NCBI RefSeq assembly: GCF_000801105.2
Contig: NC_079516.1
Coordinates: 14,322,001-14,386,000, forward strand
Source: Raphanus sativus
Lineage: Eukaryota; Streptophyta; Magnoliopsida; Brassicales; Brassicaceae
Length of the DNA: 64,000 nt
Reading direction: 5' to 3'
Under the pieces are notes generated by a model. It was given only the letters and a program-made list of their open reading frames with translations, searched no databases and was not told where the DNA came from. The stretch's first letter is position 1; every line of letters starts with the position of its first letter. Position numbers and translations under genes: made by a program. Below are positions 37,205 through 48,445 of this stretch, in pieces.

Positions 37205-37912
37205 TATAGTTTATGTTATTAGAATACTTAGCAAATTATTAAGTTTAATAACATTCTGGCAAAATACACAACCAAAATCAGTCGGATAAAGTACACACAT
37301 AAATATAGATACACACTTCTTTTAATTAGAACAATATACAAATGTGAACAATACATATTTTAGTTAATAAATTATATTGTATGTTTTCTTTAAGCTGGAT
37401 TAATCTTTGTGAATACTAATACAAACGCGACGCCTATATACTACAAAAACTATGGTTTTATTTTCTCAATAATCGTAAACACAACCTTCATTTATCATAC
37501 CAAAGACAATGACTCCTTTCCTCTAATTCATTTGCTTCGCTCCCTCCATATATTGACTTAACGCTCCTTCTTTATCAGTCATTTCATCATATTTCTACTA
37601 CAAATTTTCAGAAGCAGTAAGCCCAAAAAAAATTCTCCATTTCATGTTATTTGGTGAAACTATATTTAAAATACTGTATGAGCTGTGTCTTTTAAAAAAA
37701 TTATAGTCGTAAAGGTTTGTGCAAATAAACAATACATAAACAACTACTAATATATTATTGAGCAATAATCTTCTAGGACTATGAAGTATATATTTGTTTT
37801 ATATTTTTTTGTTGAACTATGAAGTATATAATTTTAATTTTCCTATCAGCACCAAAATTATGGTTCAAATAAAATATTATAACCTTACTCTGTTCACAAT
37901 ACTTACAGAATA

Positions 37913-39281
37913 CTAGATTTTGACCCGCGCTTCGAAAGCGCGGATATTATTTTTCACTTTTATAAAATATATTATTTGTTTGTAATTATTGAATTTATTT
38001 ATTTTAATAAAATTTTCTTTATAATAAATTCGACACATAGAGTGTCTCTGGTAAACTATGTATTTCTCTAATTTTGTTTTATTCGCTCTTCAATGAACAT
38101 ATTTATTTGGCTTGTTGTTAAAATAAATGTTTATAGACTTTGATCTCTGCACCTCCGCGGATGTATATTTTTAAAAAAATATGATGATATTTGTTTTTCA
38201 TGTAATTATTAGGGTTTGGCAAAATGAATCCTAGGAACAGAACTGATACCAATCCGTAAATATAGTACCAAACCTGAACACAAATTGATTAAATATTCGA
38301 ATTATTCAAAATTTTGTTAGTTAGAGAACCGAATCGGATCCGAACCGAAGTATTCGTGTACCTGAATTTATCTAAAAATAGATTTATATACTTATATATT
38401 AATTATTTTTATATTTAACGTATATAAAACATCAAGAATGATACTTTTAAATTGGTTTAAAATACTTGAAAATATATATAGATAGTCAAAAACAAATATC
38501 TGAAATATTTAAAGTATACTCAAATCACCAAAAATACTTAAAATAATTATTGATTTCGTATCCAAAATTTTAAATCAAACCAATTGATATGTTAATCTTA
38601 GGTATTCTGACATATGTTATTTAAATTTATAGGTAATATATTACTTTATTTATAGATTTTGAGAAATTTAAAATATATAGTGATTTAAAATTTTAAAAAT
38701 AATTTAAATAGGTTATCCAAACCCAAACCAAACCCGCAATGATCCGAATCAAACTCAAACAAAAATTTAGGAACATCCTAATAGGACTGAAATCTTTGAC
38801 CTCGAAAACCCGAAACGCAAACCGATCAGAACCAAGCCCGTATGGATGTCTGAAAACCTATCCTTAGTCATTATTATATATCGTATAATTTCATCATATA
38901 ATTAATCGTATTTTATATGTACCATCATATAATAATCATATAATTAATAGTATTTAATATGTATATCGTCATATAAATAATTACATATATTATATTTTAA
39001 AAACTTAATATGAAATATAAAAACCATAATTTGAGTTGGTATTTCAAATTGGGCTTTATATTGTATTTTTCTTATATATATTGACAACATTCTTTTATAA
39101 TGGACTTAATAACTTAAGCCCATTACTTTTTCTGTTTAATACTACAATTCATGTTTCCAAACAAAATTAATTTTTTTAAAAAGACTACAATCCATGTTTC
39201 CAAACACACCAAATTTTTTTAAGACTCTTATCCAAGTATCCAAACACACCGAAAATTGTACTTCAGCTTTAATAAGATAGA
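37913..39281 (-). mobile_element. Non-autonomous Helitron Y, 1.4 kb
   Basis: The 3' end at 37913 is CTAG beside hairpin CCGCGCTT-CGA-AAGCGCGG (37925-37943), A at 37912. The 5' end at 39281 reads TCTATCTTATTAAAGCTGAA on the minus strand, followed on the plus strand by T at 39282. It contains a GGGTTTGG...TATCC-type repeat block at about 38213-38870. Non-coding and nested inside Helitron X. Confidence 0.8.
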
Positions 39282-39866
39282 TACTTATTCTACCATTAGA
39301 ACAATTTTGATATAATTTTTTAAAATGCTTAATTTATTCTTAATCATATGTAACAATAATTCTAAATATTTTATAACAGCTTTCACTATTTATTTTATTA
39401 TTTTTTTTTGTAAATTATATATGACAGTGATTAATTTTCTAAAACAATACTGATTAACCTTTAGAAAATAATTTTTAACATTGACCTCATAAAACATATT
39501 TACCACAAACATAATGATAACCATCTTATACTAACGAATAATTAAAGTAGTTAGAGTAAGTATTTAATATAAATTGTTATTATTTTAAAATATACATATT
39601 AGTTAAATTTATACATGTTATTGTATTTGAAGACTAAATAAACCATGTTATCTGAAAAATTAGTTATGATTTTTTTCAAATAAATATACTTGTTATTTTC
39701 TAAATATGATTTTTATTTCATGTTAAAAGGTTTAAATATTATCTTTCTCTTTTTTTATAGTTTTATTTAATAAGAATATTTTTAGTTTTATTTTTGTCTA
39801 AATTGAAATTAACATCAACTTTTGTATGATCTTTTCATAGTTTCTTTTTTAGCTGTCATTTAACTA

Positions 39867-40092
39867 CTTGCTCCATTCGTTTTAGGTTTATACACATAGA
39901 TTAAGAAAACATTTTGTTTTGCACATTTTCAAAATAAAAACATAATTGCCCATATACCTATCCATGTTTCAACCAATAGAAAAATAAGTAGAAAATCTTC
40001 TTATTAAAAATTTGGCATTGAAATTATAAAATAACATTTATTTCAAATAAAAATTTTCTTCTACAAAAATAATTAATCTGAAATAGAGAGAG
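39867..40092. mobile_element. Possible Stowaway-like MITE, 226 bp
   Basis: CTTGCTCCATTCGTTTTAGG on the left and a partly complementary ATAGAGAGAG on the right, both flanked by TA. The inverted ends are more diverged than in the other two MITEs. Confidence 0.45.
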
Positions 40093-40111
40093 TATTAGAT
40101 TCTGTATTGAA

Positions 40112-40453
40112 CTATGAACATGAGTTGTCTAATATTTCCACACATTGAACAAATTTTAACTGCTCGTAGCATCGTGTTTGCATTATTATAAACTCCTTTA
40201 AAATTACCTTTTTCTTAGAATCTTTGGATGCCGAAGTATTAACATGAGGAAAATGTGAACTTTCTAATAATTTGAGTATTGGTTGAGTTGAGACATGAAC
40301 TTGCATTATTAGAAACTCCTTTAAAATTACCTTTTTCTTAGAATCTGGAGATGCCGAAGTATTAACATGAGAAAAATGTACACTTTCAAATAATTGAAGT
40401 GTTGGTTGAGTTGAGACATGAACATAATCATTGTTTCTCTCTAGCTCTAACAA
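40112..40453 (-). CDS. Unrecognised 113-aa ORF with two 41-aa repeats
   Basis: On the minus strand the ORF contains two near-identical copies of a 41-residue unit (VHVSTQP...KKKVILKEF...IMQ) encoded by a 123-bp tandem repeat (40181-40303, 40304-40426). The repeats stay in frame because 123 is a multiple of three. No signal peptide, membrane segment or known domain is evident. It may be a partial captured exon rather than a working gene. Confidence 0.35.
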   Translation of the reverse strand: MLELERNNDYVHVSTQPTLQLFESVHFSHVNTSASPDSKKKVILKEFLIMQVHVSTQPILKLLESSHFPHVNTSASKDSKKKVILKEFIIMQTRCYEQLKFVQCVEILDNSCS

Positions 40454-40933
40454 TATACATTAGACTATGTGATCGATCATTGTTCCTCTGTATCTTTAAC
40501 CATATCTATAAATTAGAATGCCGACATGACTACTGGATGTATATACGATCTCTGTTTTTACATGCAAAAGCTTTTCATGACTCTCGGACAGAGGATTTGT
40601 ACTCTTGAGAGCTTTAGACAAAGTGAAGCTTTTGACTCCCTGAGACAAAAGCTGATTATTGCGTCATATAAACTGACACTCTTTTGGTTGCTGATGATGT
40701 TTTTCTTGCTTTAACACTTGCAATGAAAGACTATGTTTCAATCTATTAATTTGAATCTCAAGCAATCAGATCAGAGTATAAAAAATTATTACCCCCCCCC
40801 CCCCAATCGGATATCCAAAACATTCATTACAAATACAATTTTTTTATTGTTCAAGACAAACAAAACTTACATACATAAGGAACAAAAGATCAGTTACTAA
40901 CATTTTCTGCGACAAACACCATCTCAACCCCAA

Positions 40934-41050
40934 TTAGCTTTCCTCCTCTTTTAACATTCTAGATCTCCAAAACCAAAGCAAACATGTGACCACAACCTGC
41001 TTACTACGCCCCGGCTTCAATTCGGATATATGGATTTGGGAATTCGCCAT
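40934..41050 (-). pseudogene. 5' fragment of an RPA1/DUF223-like gene
   Basis: The frame begins with ATG at 41050 and reads MANSQIHISELKPGRSKQVV, followed by TCLLWFWRSRM. This is the opening of a DUF223 OB-fold protein, where LKPGRS is normally followed by a WFWEARN-like strand. It stops after 38 codons, with no adjoining exon carrying the rest. It lies in Helitron X in the element's orientation and is best read as a captured exon. Confidence 0.55.
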
Positions 41051-41689
41051 GACTGGAAGGTTCGAAAAAGGTCAACGCAAAGGTGATAAACCCATTGTGA
41101 GTTTCCACTTTGTCATCAAATCCTTATATGCAGAGATCCTCCGCGTTAAAGAGGATATCATTGAACTGAATTGAAGTAAACTTAGTTGCACTAACTGATG
41201 TATGCCATTGTTGATCTCTGTTATGCCTTCCCCTGAAACGAAGCTTAGCTGAGACGACAATGGCTGATAATCAGCTTGGCTCTTTTTGTACATCACTTAG
41301 GAATAGCTACTTGGGCCTCTAGAAAATCATGTTATTGGGATAAGACTGCGGCTGAGCTGACGGACACAGCCCCAGCTGTGATGTTTGACTCTGTTCTGAC
41401 ACGCTTCCCAACGACTATAGAGTGTGCTTAAACAGCCCGCTGATGTTCCTCCCAAAGCCATGCACTCCTTGACCAACTTTCACGACCTGTTTCACATATG
41501 CAAGGATTTGACATTCTCCAAAGAAAAGAGGGTCAAGAGACTCAAGACCAGATGAAAATTCGAAAATATGCCGCGTACCATCTTTGTTGTACAAAGAAAA
41601 CAGTGCTTAGAAATATCCGAAACTGGGACCCATTTTGCCTGAAGAAAACTAATTAGGCATTAGACACGCTCGCACAATAGAACTAAAAC

Positions 41690-42133
41690 TAATTCGCTCA
41701 ATTAATTCAACAGAAGCAGCACCCACTGGAGTCATGATTTCTCTAGCAACCATTGGCTTAATCACCATGACAGAGTGTCAAATCAAGAAAAATAAGCAAA
41801 CATAATAACAGAAAGATGTATCAAAAAGGACATACCAGCCACTCTCGAGATGCTTCGAACATCAAAGTCTCCCTATTTCAGCTATTGCATTCCCTGAAAC
41901 AATCTCAAAAGAATTCAGCTTTCAAAGAACGTCAGATAATTTACTGTAGCCAACTGCAAAACATGTTCCTGAATACTCGTTTTAAAACTCAATCGCACAA
42001 CCTAACAGTGGTTGTATCTGCACAAAACCTGAAATCAAAACTATATATACTCACTGAAATAGCTGTAGGAGTTTGGTCGTTTCTCAGGACAAATATCCAG
42101 TGTTTGACCAAAGGATGTGGTGGCACGAAGACC
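41690..42133 (-). pseudogene. Captured uracil phosphoribosyltransferase fragments
   Basis: Three exon pieces on the minus strand match plant uracil phosphoribosyltransferase (pyrimidine salvage, uracil + PRPP to UMP). At 42133-42055: VFVPPHPLVKHWIFVLRND. At about 41896-41838: GNAIAEIGRL, a frameshift, then MFEASREWL. At about 41765-41700: an EIMTPVGAASVELI segment. GT/AG sites still separate the first two. The PRPP-binding C-terminal half is not recognisable. The frameshift and missing parts make it non-functional. Assignment rests on remembered family motifs. Confidence 0.65.
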
Positions 42134-42651
42134 TGCAAAATCCAAGAATGAATTCATCTCTTTTAACTCTCAATATAAAAGTTAATTCTGGCTTCCAGTG
42201 GCAAATTGATAGTGACTGAATTGGCGCTAAACTTTTAATTGGCAGTGTTTATAAAAAAGCTTAATGAAAAAAGAGGTACCTTTGATATCTACTTGAACAA
42301 CTTTCTTTTGAAAGTTTGCAATTTGGGCCTGCAAGGATAGATAAACACCAACAATTTCATTTATAATTGTTTTCGGTTTTAATTTTAAATTATATGATGA
42401 TATAAATTAGAAGTAAAATCAGTTGTCTTGCCATAGGTATTGACCCTTACGGGAAGATCTCATGGGATTAGCTTGGCTTCTGATTTGATCACGTCAGTTC
42501 ATAATCATATGACTCGTTGAAGATTTGCAATCCGGGCCTGAATTGAAAGAATAAGCTGAAAAACACCATGAACCCATAGAATAATTAATCTATTGCTACC
42601 TATAAATCAGGAAGAGGGAACCGTTTTGTTTTTCAAAATCGCCAGAGGTAC

Positions 42652-42804
42652 CTTAGCATCAAGAAGAAGTAGATCGACCCCATAAGCTTGCCGTTTCTTT
42701 TCACATCCCGATTCCTGACCTTGCAAAATCTGAGAAGACAAAGTTTCGACGGTAGTGTTACAGCGCCTGTTCGTGGGAGCATAAGAGACTTTAAAAGAGC
42801 CCAT
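42652..42804 (-). pseudogene. Exon 1 of a chimeric transcript in Helitron X
   Basis: ATG at 42804 opens 51 codons ending at a GT donor. The end, YGVDLLLLDAK, resembles the VDMLLLDEK strand of DUF223/RPA OB folds. Two small downstream exon-like pieces begin ARIANLQ and AQIANFQ (about 42535 and 42330) and look like duplicated exons. Together with the phosphoribosyltransferase pieces they would form one chimeric minus-strand transcript starting near the 5' end of Helitron X. No function is inferred. Confidence 0.4.
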
Positions 42805-43307
42805 TAATGGGATTAAAGCATGTACAGGAGTGGGGAGGGAATTGATTGTTCGTGGGGAAAGATTCTTAACGGAGGAAACGAAGAAAAGAAGAAAAATAGA
42901 GTTTGTTCTTCGCGCAAAGGAGAAAGAGAGCGTCAGATGGGATATACGGGCTCATCAAATTTGATCGATACGGGCCGGCGTTTCGAAGCCCAAATGTTAG
43001 AGTCGACGCATCTGACGTGGTTAAAAGGTCTCTTCCGTCGATTTAATATGGGGACGTGGACACCCTCTCCATGGCTTATATTTGCCTTTTAGTATTGTAT
43101 ATTGATATTCGCAAAAAGCATTTTGAAAAATATCAATGTTGAGTGTTAAATTGTGTTTACTTTTGAAAAATTTGGGTTCATTTGCTGTAACCAAAATATT
43201 ACAGGGACATAAATACAAAAACAAAAACTAAATACATAGAGTCACAGCGTCTAAAACCTTACTCTGTTCATGTTTGCCATTGTACATTCTCATACCATGA
43301 CCTCTCA

Positions 43308-43560
43308 ATGCATCTGGTATTGCAAACATCCACCAGGGCATCGTCATCCATTCTCATCCCCATTGTATCTCCGTCCCCTCAGCTTTCTTTCTCAGACGTA
43401 ACAATCACCGATCATGTCTTCCTCGATTTCTCCCTATATCCCACCAACTTCCGCTCAGATCCCTCCGCCACGCTCTCCTGCACGGCTGCACAACATATTG
43501 CTCCAACTCTACTCCTCTTGGCCACACAGTTCTCCGACTATACTGATTTTCTTAAAATTA
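43308..43560 (+). pseudogene. Fragment resembling a chloroplast cyclophilin (CYP28-type) gene
   Basis: The plus strand reads VTITDHVFLDFSLYPTNFRS, matching what I recall of the segment just before the cyclophilin domain in CYP28-like thylakoid peptidyl-prolyl isomerases. A frameshift then moves a TPLGHTVLRLY stretch (start of the isomerase domain) to another frame. No further exons are seen. It lies just outside the proposed 5' end of Helitron X. Confidence 0.45.
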
Positions 43561-44100
43561 TATATATATTAAAATGATCATCGTAGTAAACCAATAAGCT
43601 CATTTTCTCTAAAACAATAAATTTATAAGCCCATTTCATAAATAAGAAAACTTGTCACTAAAAACAATTTTTTTGAAGTGGAATCCACAGGTGTGTTTGT
43701 GTACACCTTTAGAAAAGAGAAAAATCCCTCGTTATATATATGATTTCCACATAAAAGTGAAGTGATAGTTTTTGTCTGATAAATCTACACATTACATCAT
43801 CTCAGATATTGGTGTTTATAGAAAACCATCGAATATACTTTACATGAGGCAGCTGTTGCGAAGCTGTTGAGAAGTGGAAGCCATGTTTTCAACTAGGCGA
43901 ATATCAAGAAAGAAATAACGTGACCACACATTAACACGAATCCATGTTCTAATGGTCTTTTTTCTTCTTTGGTAAATTGTTAAGATTTGTACAATTTTTT
44001 TAATTTTCTACACTGTTGCAAGCAACTTATTTGAAACGAAAAGAGACAGCAACAGAGAAAAAAAAAAAAAAAAAAGAGAGCAGAGCAAAAAGAGGACAAG
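43561..44100. other. Intergenic sequence
   Basis: AT-rich with an A-run at 44060-44077 adjoining the LINE remnant. No gene supported. Confidence 0.5.
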
Positions 44101-44720
44101 TCAAGGGGGCCGGTAGATTAAAAGAAAGAATCGAAGCAGATATTCAGCAGGCGGAGGTCTTGGCTTGATAGAGAGCAAACGATCACGAAGAAGTCTGTCC
44201 AGAGCATGTGTCGGTGACGAGACTACCGTGAAGTTGCGCGCATTCCTCTCCTTCCAAATGAGGTAGATTGAGGACTGAAAGATGAGCTTGATCAAGGCAA
44301 TGGCGTTAGCATTTGGAGGCTGATGTTGCTGGAGAATCCAAGCGGCAGCTGAATGCAAATCAGTGGGAGGATTATCCCAGATTTGAGAAGCGAATGTTTG
44401 CCAAATGGAGGAGGAATATTCAGACTCAAAGAAGAGGTGATGATGATTTTCTATGCCGTCAGAGCAGAGAACACATGCTGTAGGAACATCCTCTCCCCAT
44501 CGGCGAAGTCTGTCTCTAGTTGGCAGTCTCCTAAGCAGAGCCAGTCAAATCATAAAAGAATTCCTAGGGATATGCTCTTTGAACCAAACTATCTTATGCC
44601 AGTAGACAAAAGGAGAGGGGTTACGCAAAAGTAATCACAAATAACTTTTGACGAGAACACCGGGCCAAAGGTTCCATCAGATTTGCGCCACAAGAATTTA
44701 TCTAGGCCTAAGAAGGATGA
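44101..44720 (-). mobile_element. LINE retrotransposon remnant (3' end of ORF2, zf-RVT region)
   Basis: The minus strand encodes, with a stop and frame breaks, the C-terminal part of a plant non-LTR reverse transcriptase. Features: VWFKEHIPRNSF, LPTRDRLRRWGEDVPTACVLC with HHLFF (zinc-knuckle-like zf-RVT domain), then LIWKERNARNF and LDRLLRDRLLS. Reverse transcriptase and endonuclease domains are absent, typical of a 5'-truncated copy. Related 3'-end pieces occur at 55024-55112 and 62463-62552. Confidence 0.75.
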
Positions 44721-44785
44721 GGAGGTTGAATGGTCGTAATCTCAACCTGAATCATGTGCAGCTGGTCTGATCGTACAGGAAAAAA

Positions 44786-44840
44786 GTCAACCTTTTCTGT
44801 TTTCTTCTCTTACAATCATCACCAAACAGAAAAGGTTGAC
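44786..44840. repeat. Inverted repeat with 17-bp perfect arms
   Basis: GTCAACCTTTTCTGTTT (44786-44802) is complementary to AAACAGAAAAGGTTGAC (44824-44840), loop 21 bases; outside the arms the A-run and T-run extend pairing. Each arm ends in the W-box core TTGAC/GTCAA. Confidence 0.8.
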
Positions 44841-45847
44841 CTTTTTTCTTTAATTTCTGTTTCGGGTTATGGTTTAGTTCCAGTTATTAATTAAAACTAG
44901 TAACTTTCCTATATTTTAGGGATTTCGTAAATAATCTTTAAACTATTTTGATATTTTTCATTTAAAATATATATATTAAAAAAACGAAAATGTGTTTAAA
45001 AGGATTTTAACAAGATCTTAATTTCAAAAATTATATGTAAATATTTTCACTGATTTTTTGAATAGTTTTGAAATATATTATACACTAATTAATATATTCA
45101 GTTATCTTTTATATGTAAATTTTGTTTGTTTTTTTGAAATGTCTTACTAATTTTTTTACTTTTAGACTCAGATCCTGTTTAACTGCTCCAGTAGCACATT
45201 CTATTAGACGACCCTATGGTACTAAATGTTTTCAAATCGAATTCATCCCGTCCTTGTGGAACAGTTTATAATAAATAAAAGATATTGTGAACAGTTATCA
45301 TTTAAACTATAGCTATGATTTTCCAAAGATATTTTGTTTCCAAATAAATTCAAAACTAATAAACTTCTGGAATACGGAAATATTAAATACCATATTTTGT
45401 GAAACATACTAACAATAAATCAATTAAATTGACATGTACAATCGGTCAATGCAGTTATGATCTTTCCTACCGTGATTTATAAAATATTTTAGCAATATAT
45501 ATACTATCTCTATTTTGAAAACTATGGATACAACTATACAAACCAAATATTCTATGGAATAAATTGCCTACAATATTTTTACTTTTTTACAAATTTTATA
45601 ACTAATGTATCAGTTTTTAATATCATACTAACTCATATTTGCCTATTTTCTATTTTTAGTTCAGAAAATTTATTTGCTAGATATTCTATACATAAATATA
45701 ATCATCCAAATGTTGGATTTGTTTATACGATGTCCAATAAATTTTAGTCATATAATTATTGTAGAACACAAAAAAAAAAATATTCAATGTAATTAAACAC
45801 ATTGTTATTTCTCCAAATGTTATATTACACACATTGCAAATATCTAT
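44841..45847. other. AT-rich intergenic region
   Basis: No gene, RNA or defined repeat seen. Confidence 0.5.
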
Positions 45848-46082
45848 AATATTTAATACAACGAAAGATAAAAATGAAAATTGACTAAGCGGGTCAAAAA
45901 ATCTAGTTCGGTAATTATAAGCAAAGAAAATTTCCAATATAGGATGAAAGACAGTAATAGCAAGAAGTTATTGAGATATGAAAAATCTTGAAAATACAGT
46001 CTTTCCTCCAGAACTCCGACTCTCCGAGCCAGAGTCTCAAGTATCTTTTGGCAATTATAGTGATATTTGTGGATTATCATCA
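45848..46082 (+). repeat. Direct repeat (235 bp), copy 1
   Basis: Contains GAAAATTGACTAAGCGGGTC and CCAGAACTCCGAC; recurs at 46330-46562 in the same orientation. Confidence 0.8.
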
Positions 46083-46329
46083 TTACTGAAGTATACTTTT
46101 TTGGGGAGAATATGAGAGCTTAGAATAAATACTTGATTGATTAAAAAAATCTGAATCTGGTACATTAATAATTCACAGTTTTTTGTATATTCTAATTGAA
46201 AATTTTTAATAATGAAAAAAAGATTTAAGGCAAACAAAAAGATTAAGCATATACAACAACTACTCTGGTGTTGCTAGATTAGATGCTTCATTGGTTAGTG
46301 AACAAAAGAAAAAGATGCTTCATTGGTTA

Positions 46330-46562
46330 ATGACATTTAATATAATGAAAGATAAAAAAGAAAATTGACTAAGCGGGTCAAAAAATCTAATTCCGTAATT
46401 ATAGGCAAAGAAAATTTGCAATATAGTCAGGAAAGACAGTAGTAATAGCAAGAAATTAATGAGATATGGAAAATCTTGAAAATACTGTCTTTCCTCCTCC
46501 AGAACTCCGACCCAGAGTCTCAAGTATTTTTTGGCAATTATATATTTATGGGATTATCATCA
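46330..46562 (+). repeat. Direct repeat (235 bp), copy 2
   Basis: Second copy of 45848-46082 with small indels, spaced about 480 bp. Confidence 0.8.
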
Positions 46563-46616
46563 TTATAGTGATATTTTGGCAATTATAATGATATTTATGG
46601 GATTATCATCATTACT

Positions 46617-46917
46617 ATAGTTAGAGAAACCAAAACAAATGATTTAAAGAAAATAATACATTACAGTGAAATTTATTAGAGAATATGTAGTTGTGATGAT
46701 TGAAGTTGATAACAATTCATGTATGGAATATGGCATCAAAAGTTCTTTACATGTAAGGAATATGACATCAAAACTTCTTTACATGTAAGGAATATCTTTA
46801 GATTTAAAAACATCTGAAAATAAAGAAAAATATAAAGAAAAAAATGAAAAGCAAAAATTTAGAGAAAATTGAAAAAAATAAGCAAAAACTTAGAGAAAAT
46901 TGAAAATAATAAGCAAA
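46617..46917 (+). repeat. Dispersed repeat, copy 1 (pairs with 53896-54227)
   Basis: About 300 bp including TTATTAGAGAATATG, a doubled TCTTTACATGTAAGGAATAT and repeated AAAACTTAGAGAAAATTGAA units. The same sequence lies 7.3 kb downstream. Confidence 0.8.
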
Positions 46918-46928
46918 AAGAGGGAAAT

Positions 46929-46929
46929 A

Positions 46930-46962
<33 letters not shown>

Positions 46963-46966
46963 ATAT
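46929..46966. repeat. (TA)n microsatellite
   Basis: About 38 bases of alternating T and A with one interruption. Confidence 0.85.
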
Positions 46967-47089
46967 GGACAATCATATTCTCTATATAAAGATTAGTGTT
47001 CTAAACTACGCTAACGAAACAGTTATCATGGTATGGCGTCTAGACATATAGACATTCAACAATCTTTTCAGCTTCTTTTTTGTGTGTTA

Positions 47090-47280
47090 GATGAGGTTTA
47101 CAGATAGTCCACCAGATGTTGATGACAGTCTCACCGCAGGAGCTTGGAACTCATCATTGGCGTTACCCTGCTGATTATCATAGGAGGGCGCGGATTGGCC
47201 TACCATTGCTGGAAGCGGCAACAGACATCCCCGCAGATCTTCCCGGAGGGGGACGTCGAGATGAACTAAGCAAGAAAAAG
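47090..47280 (+). other. GC-rich island, unrecognised
   Basis: About 190 bp much richer in GC than its neighbours, with a 61-codon ORF ending at 47301. No family recognised; it may be an exon fragment moved by a transposon. Confidence 0.3.
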
Positions 47281-47289
47281 ATTGTATCG

Positions 47290-47545
47290 CATCACATATA
47301 GAGAAATGCTATTAGTTCAAATTACTTATTAGTAAGTGATACAAAATATGTTATTTAAGATTGTTATTGCATCACATATAGAAATGTTATTAGTTCAAAT
47401 TAACTACTTATTAGTAAGTGATACAAAATATGCTATTTAAAATTGTTATTACATCACATATTGAAATGCTATTAGTTCAAATTACTTATTAGTAAGTGAT
47501 GCAAAATAGTAAGTGATGCAAAATATGTTATTTAAGACTATTATT
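47290..47545 (+). repeat. Tandem repeat, three units of about 80 bp
   Basis: Units start at 47290, 47370 and 47452 with CATCACATAT and contain ATTAGTTCAAATTA and TTATTAGTAAGTGAT. Confidence 0.85.
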
Positions 47546-47927
47546 GACCTGTTTAACATCAGTATTATTATTATTGACTTGTTTAACATCAACATCAATT
47601 AGATGACTCCTGTTTTTATTACATCAATAAAAATTACGTTAACTAGAACTAATTTTAACAATTTTAACTATTTACCAAGTGTCGATTAATTTTAGTGTTT
47701 CCATTTATCTCTAAACATCTAATACTATACTATATAAAGAATAAAGAAGAGCATTACTCTCTTCTCATCAAGACACGTCAACAATTCGAAGTTTCACGTA
47801 TCTAAACGTGTCCTGTGCTCTCAATACTCCCCGTTTCATTAACTTAGATATTCTGGTGAGTTGGGCATCTTTCTTTACATATACATTTTGAAGTGCTTCT
47901 GGGCTAAAAAATCGGATGGGTTTAACT

Positions 47928-48143
47928 TTAGATATAGAAGTAGCTCAATAGCCCAATAATTGTAGTTGGTCTTTCTTCAGACTTTTGATCTTCGTCCTTA
48001 TCTCTCAAACGTCTGTAACGGTATGCATTCATCGTCTTTAGTCCATTTAATTGAATTAACCCCAACAAAGTCTTCAATGCATGGTTAAGATCAGTGAGTC
48101 GGTGTATCTGCGAGTATAAAAAGTTATGCATTCCTCCTCTCAA
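47928..48143 (-). other. Exon-like ORF of unknown origin
   Basis: A 71-codon minus-strand ORF with a basic stretch (RYRRLRDKDEDQK) inside the Helitron, opposite to its orientation. No family recognised; chance ORF or captured exon. Confidence 0.2.
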
Positions 48144-48237
48144 ACCATCTTATCAGTCTGTTCAAACGAAATAATTTTTTTTTCCGAAAATGGCTAAATC
48201 CAAAATTTTTCTTTCCGATTTGAAGTCCGGCAGATTT

Positions 48238-48445
48238 TAACCAGGAGAGTGTTGTAGGAGTGGCTGAGCTTCAACCAGGAGATCACGTTCTTCCCATCTT
48301 CACCGGAGATTGTGGAGACTGCCGTCACTGCCACTCGGAGGAATCCAACATGTGTGACCTTCTCAGTATCAACACCGACAGAGGAGGGATGATACGCGAC
48401 GGTGAATCAAGATTCTCCATCAACGGCAAACCGATACACCATTAA
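48238..48445 (+). pseudogene. Captured alcohol dehydrogenase-like exon
   Basis: The frame reads [20 protein letters not shown] and continues [11 protein letters not shown], then [21 protein letters not shown]. The four cysteines with spacing C-X2-C-X2-C-X7-C bind the structural zinc in medium-chain alcohol dehydrogenases. The upstream end is degraded at the GESVGEGV-like segment and a stop follows where the next exon part should continue. Cofactor-binding and catalytic parts are absent. Typical Helitron gene capture. Confidence 0.75.

Larger units (their letters stand above)
36732..43105 (-). mobile_element. Helitron X with captured gene fragments, about 6.4 kb
   Basis: The 3' end at 36732 is CTAG after hairpin TCCGCGC-TAC-GCGCGGA (36744-36760) with A at 36731. 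The proposed 5' end at 43105 reads TCAATATACAATACTAAAAG on the minus strand with T at 43106. It holds two MITEs, Helitron Y, and minus-strand fragments resembling RPA/DUF223 and uracil phosphoribosyltransferase genes. The fragments share the element's orientation, as usual in gene-capturing Helitrons. End pairing over this distance is inference. Confidence 0.5.

Noticed and set aside
40793..40803. C-run as a possible homopolymer-marked element end
   Set aside because: No terminal repeats or target duplication around it; probably a slippage run or sequencing noise.
44353..44634. 93-codon plus-strand ORF
   Set aside because: It lies antisense to the LINE ORF2 remnant, which explains the sequence better.
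47725..47760. Possible promoter (TATATAAAG) of a gene
   Set aside because: It is part of the Helitron 5' terminus; no coding sequence with a matching start follows.
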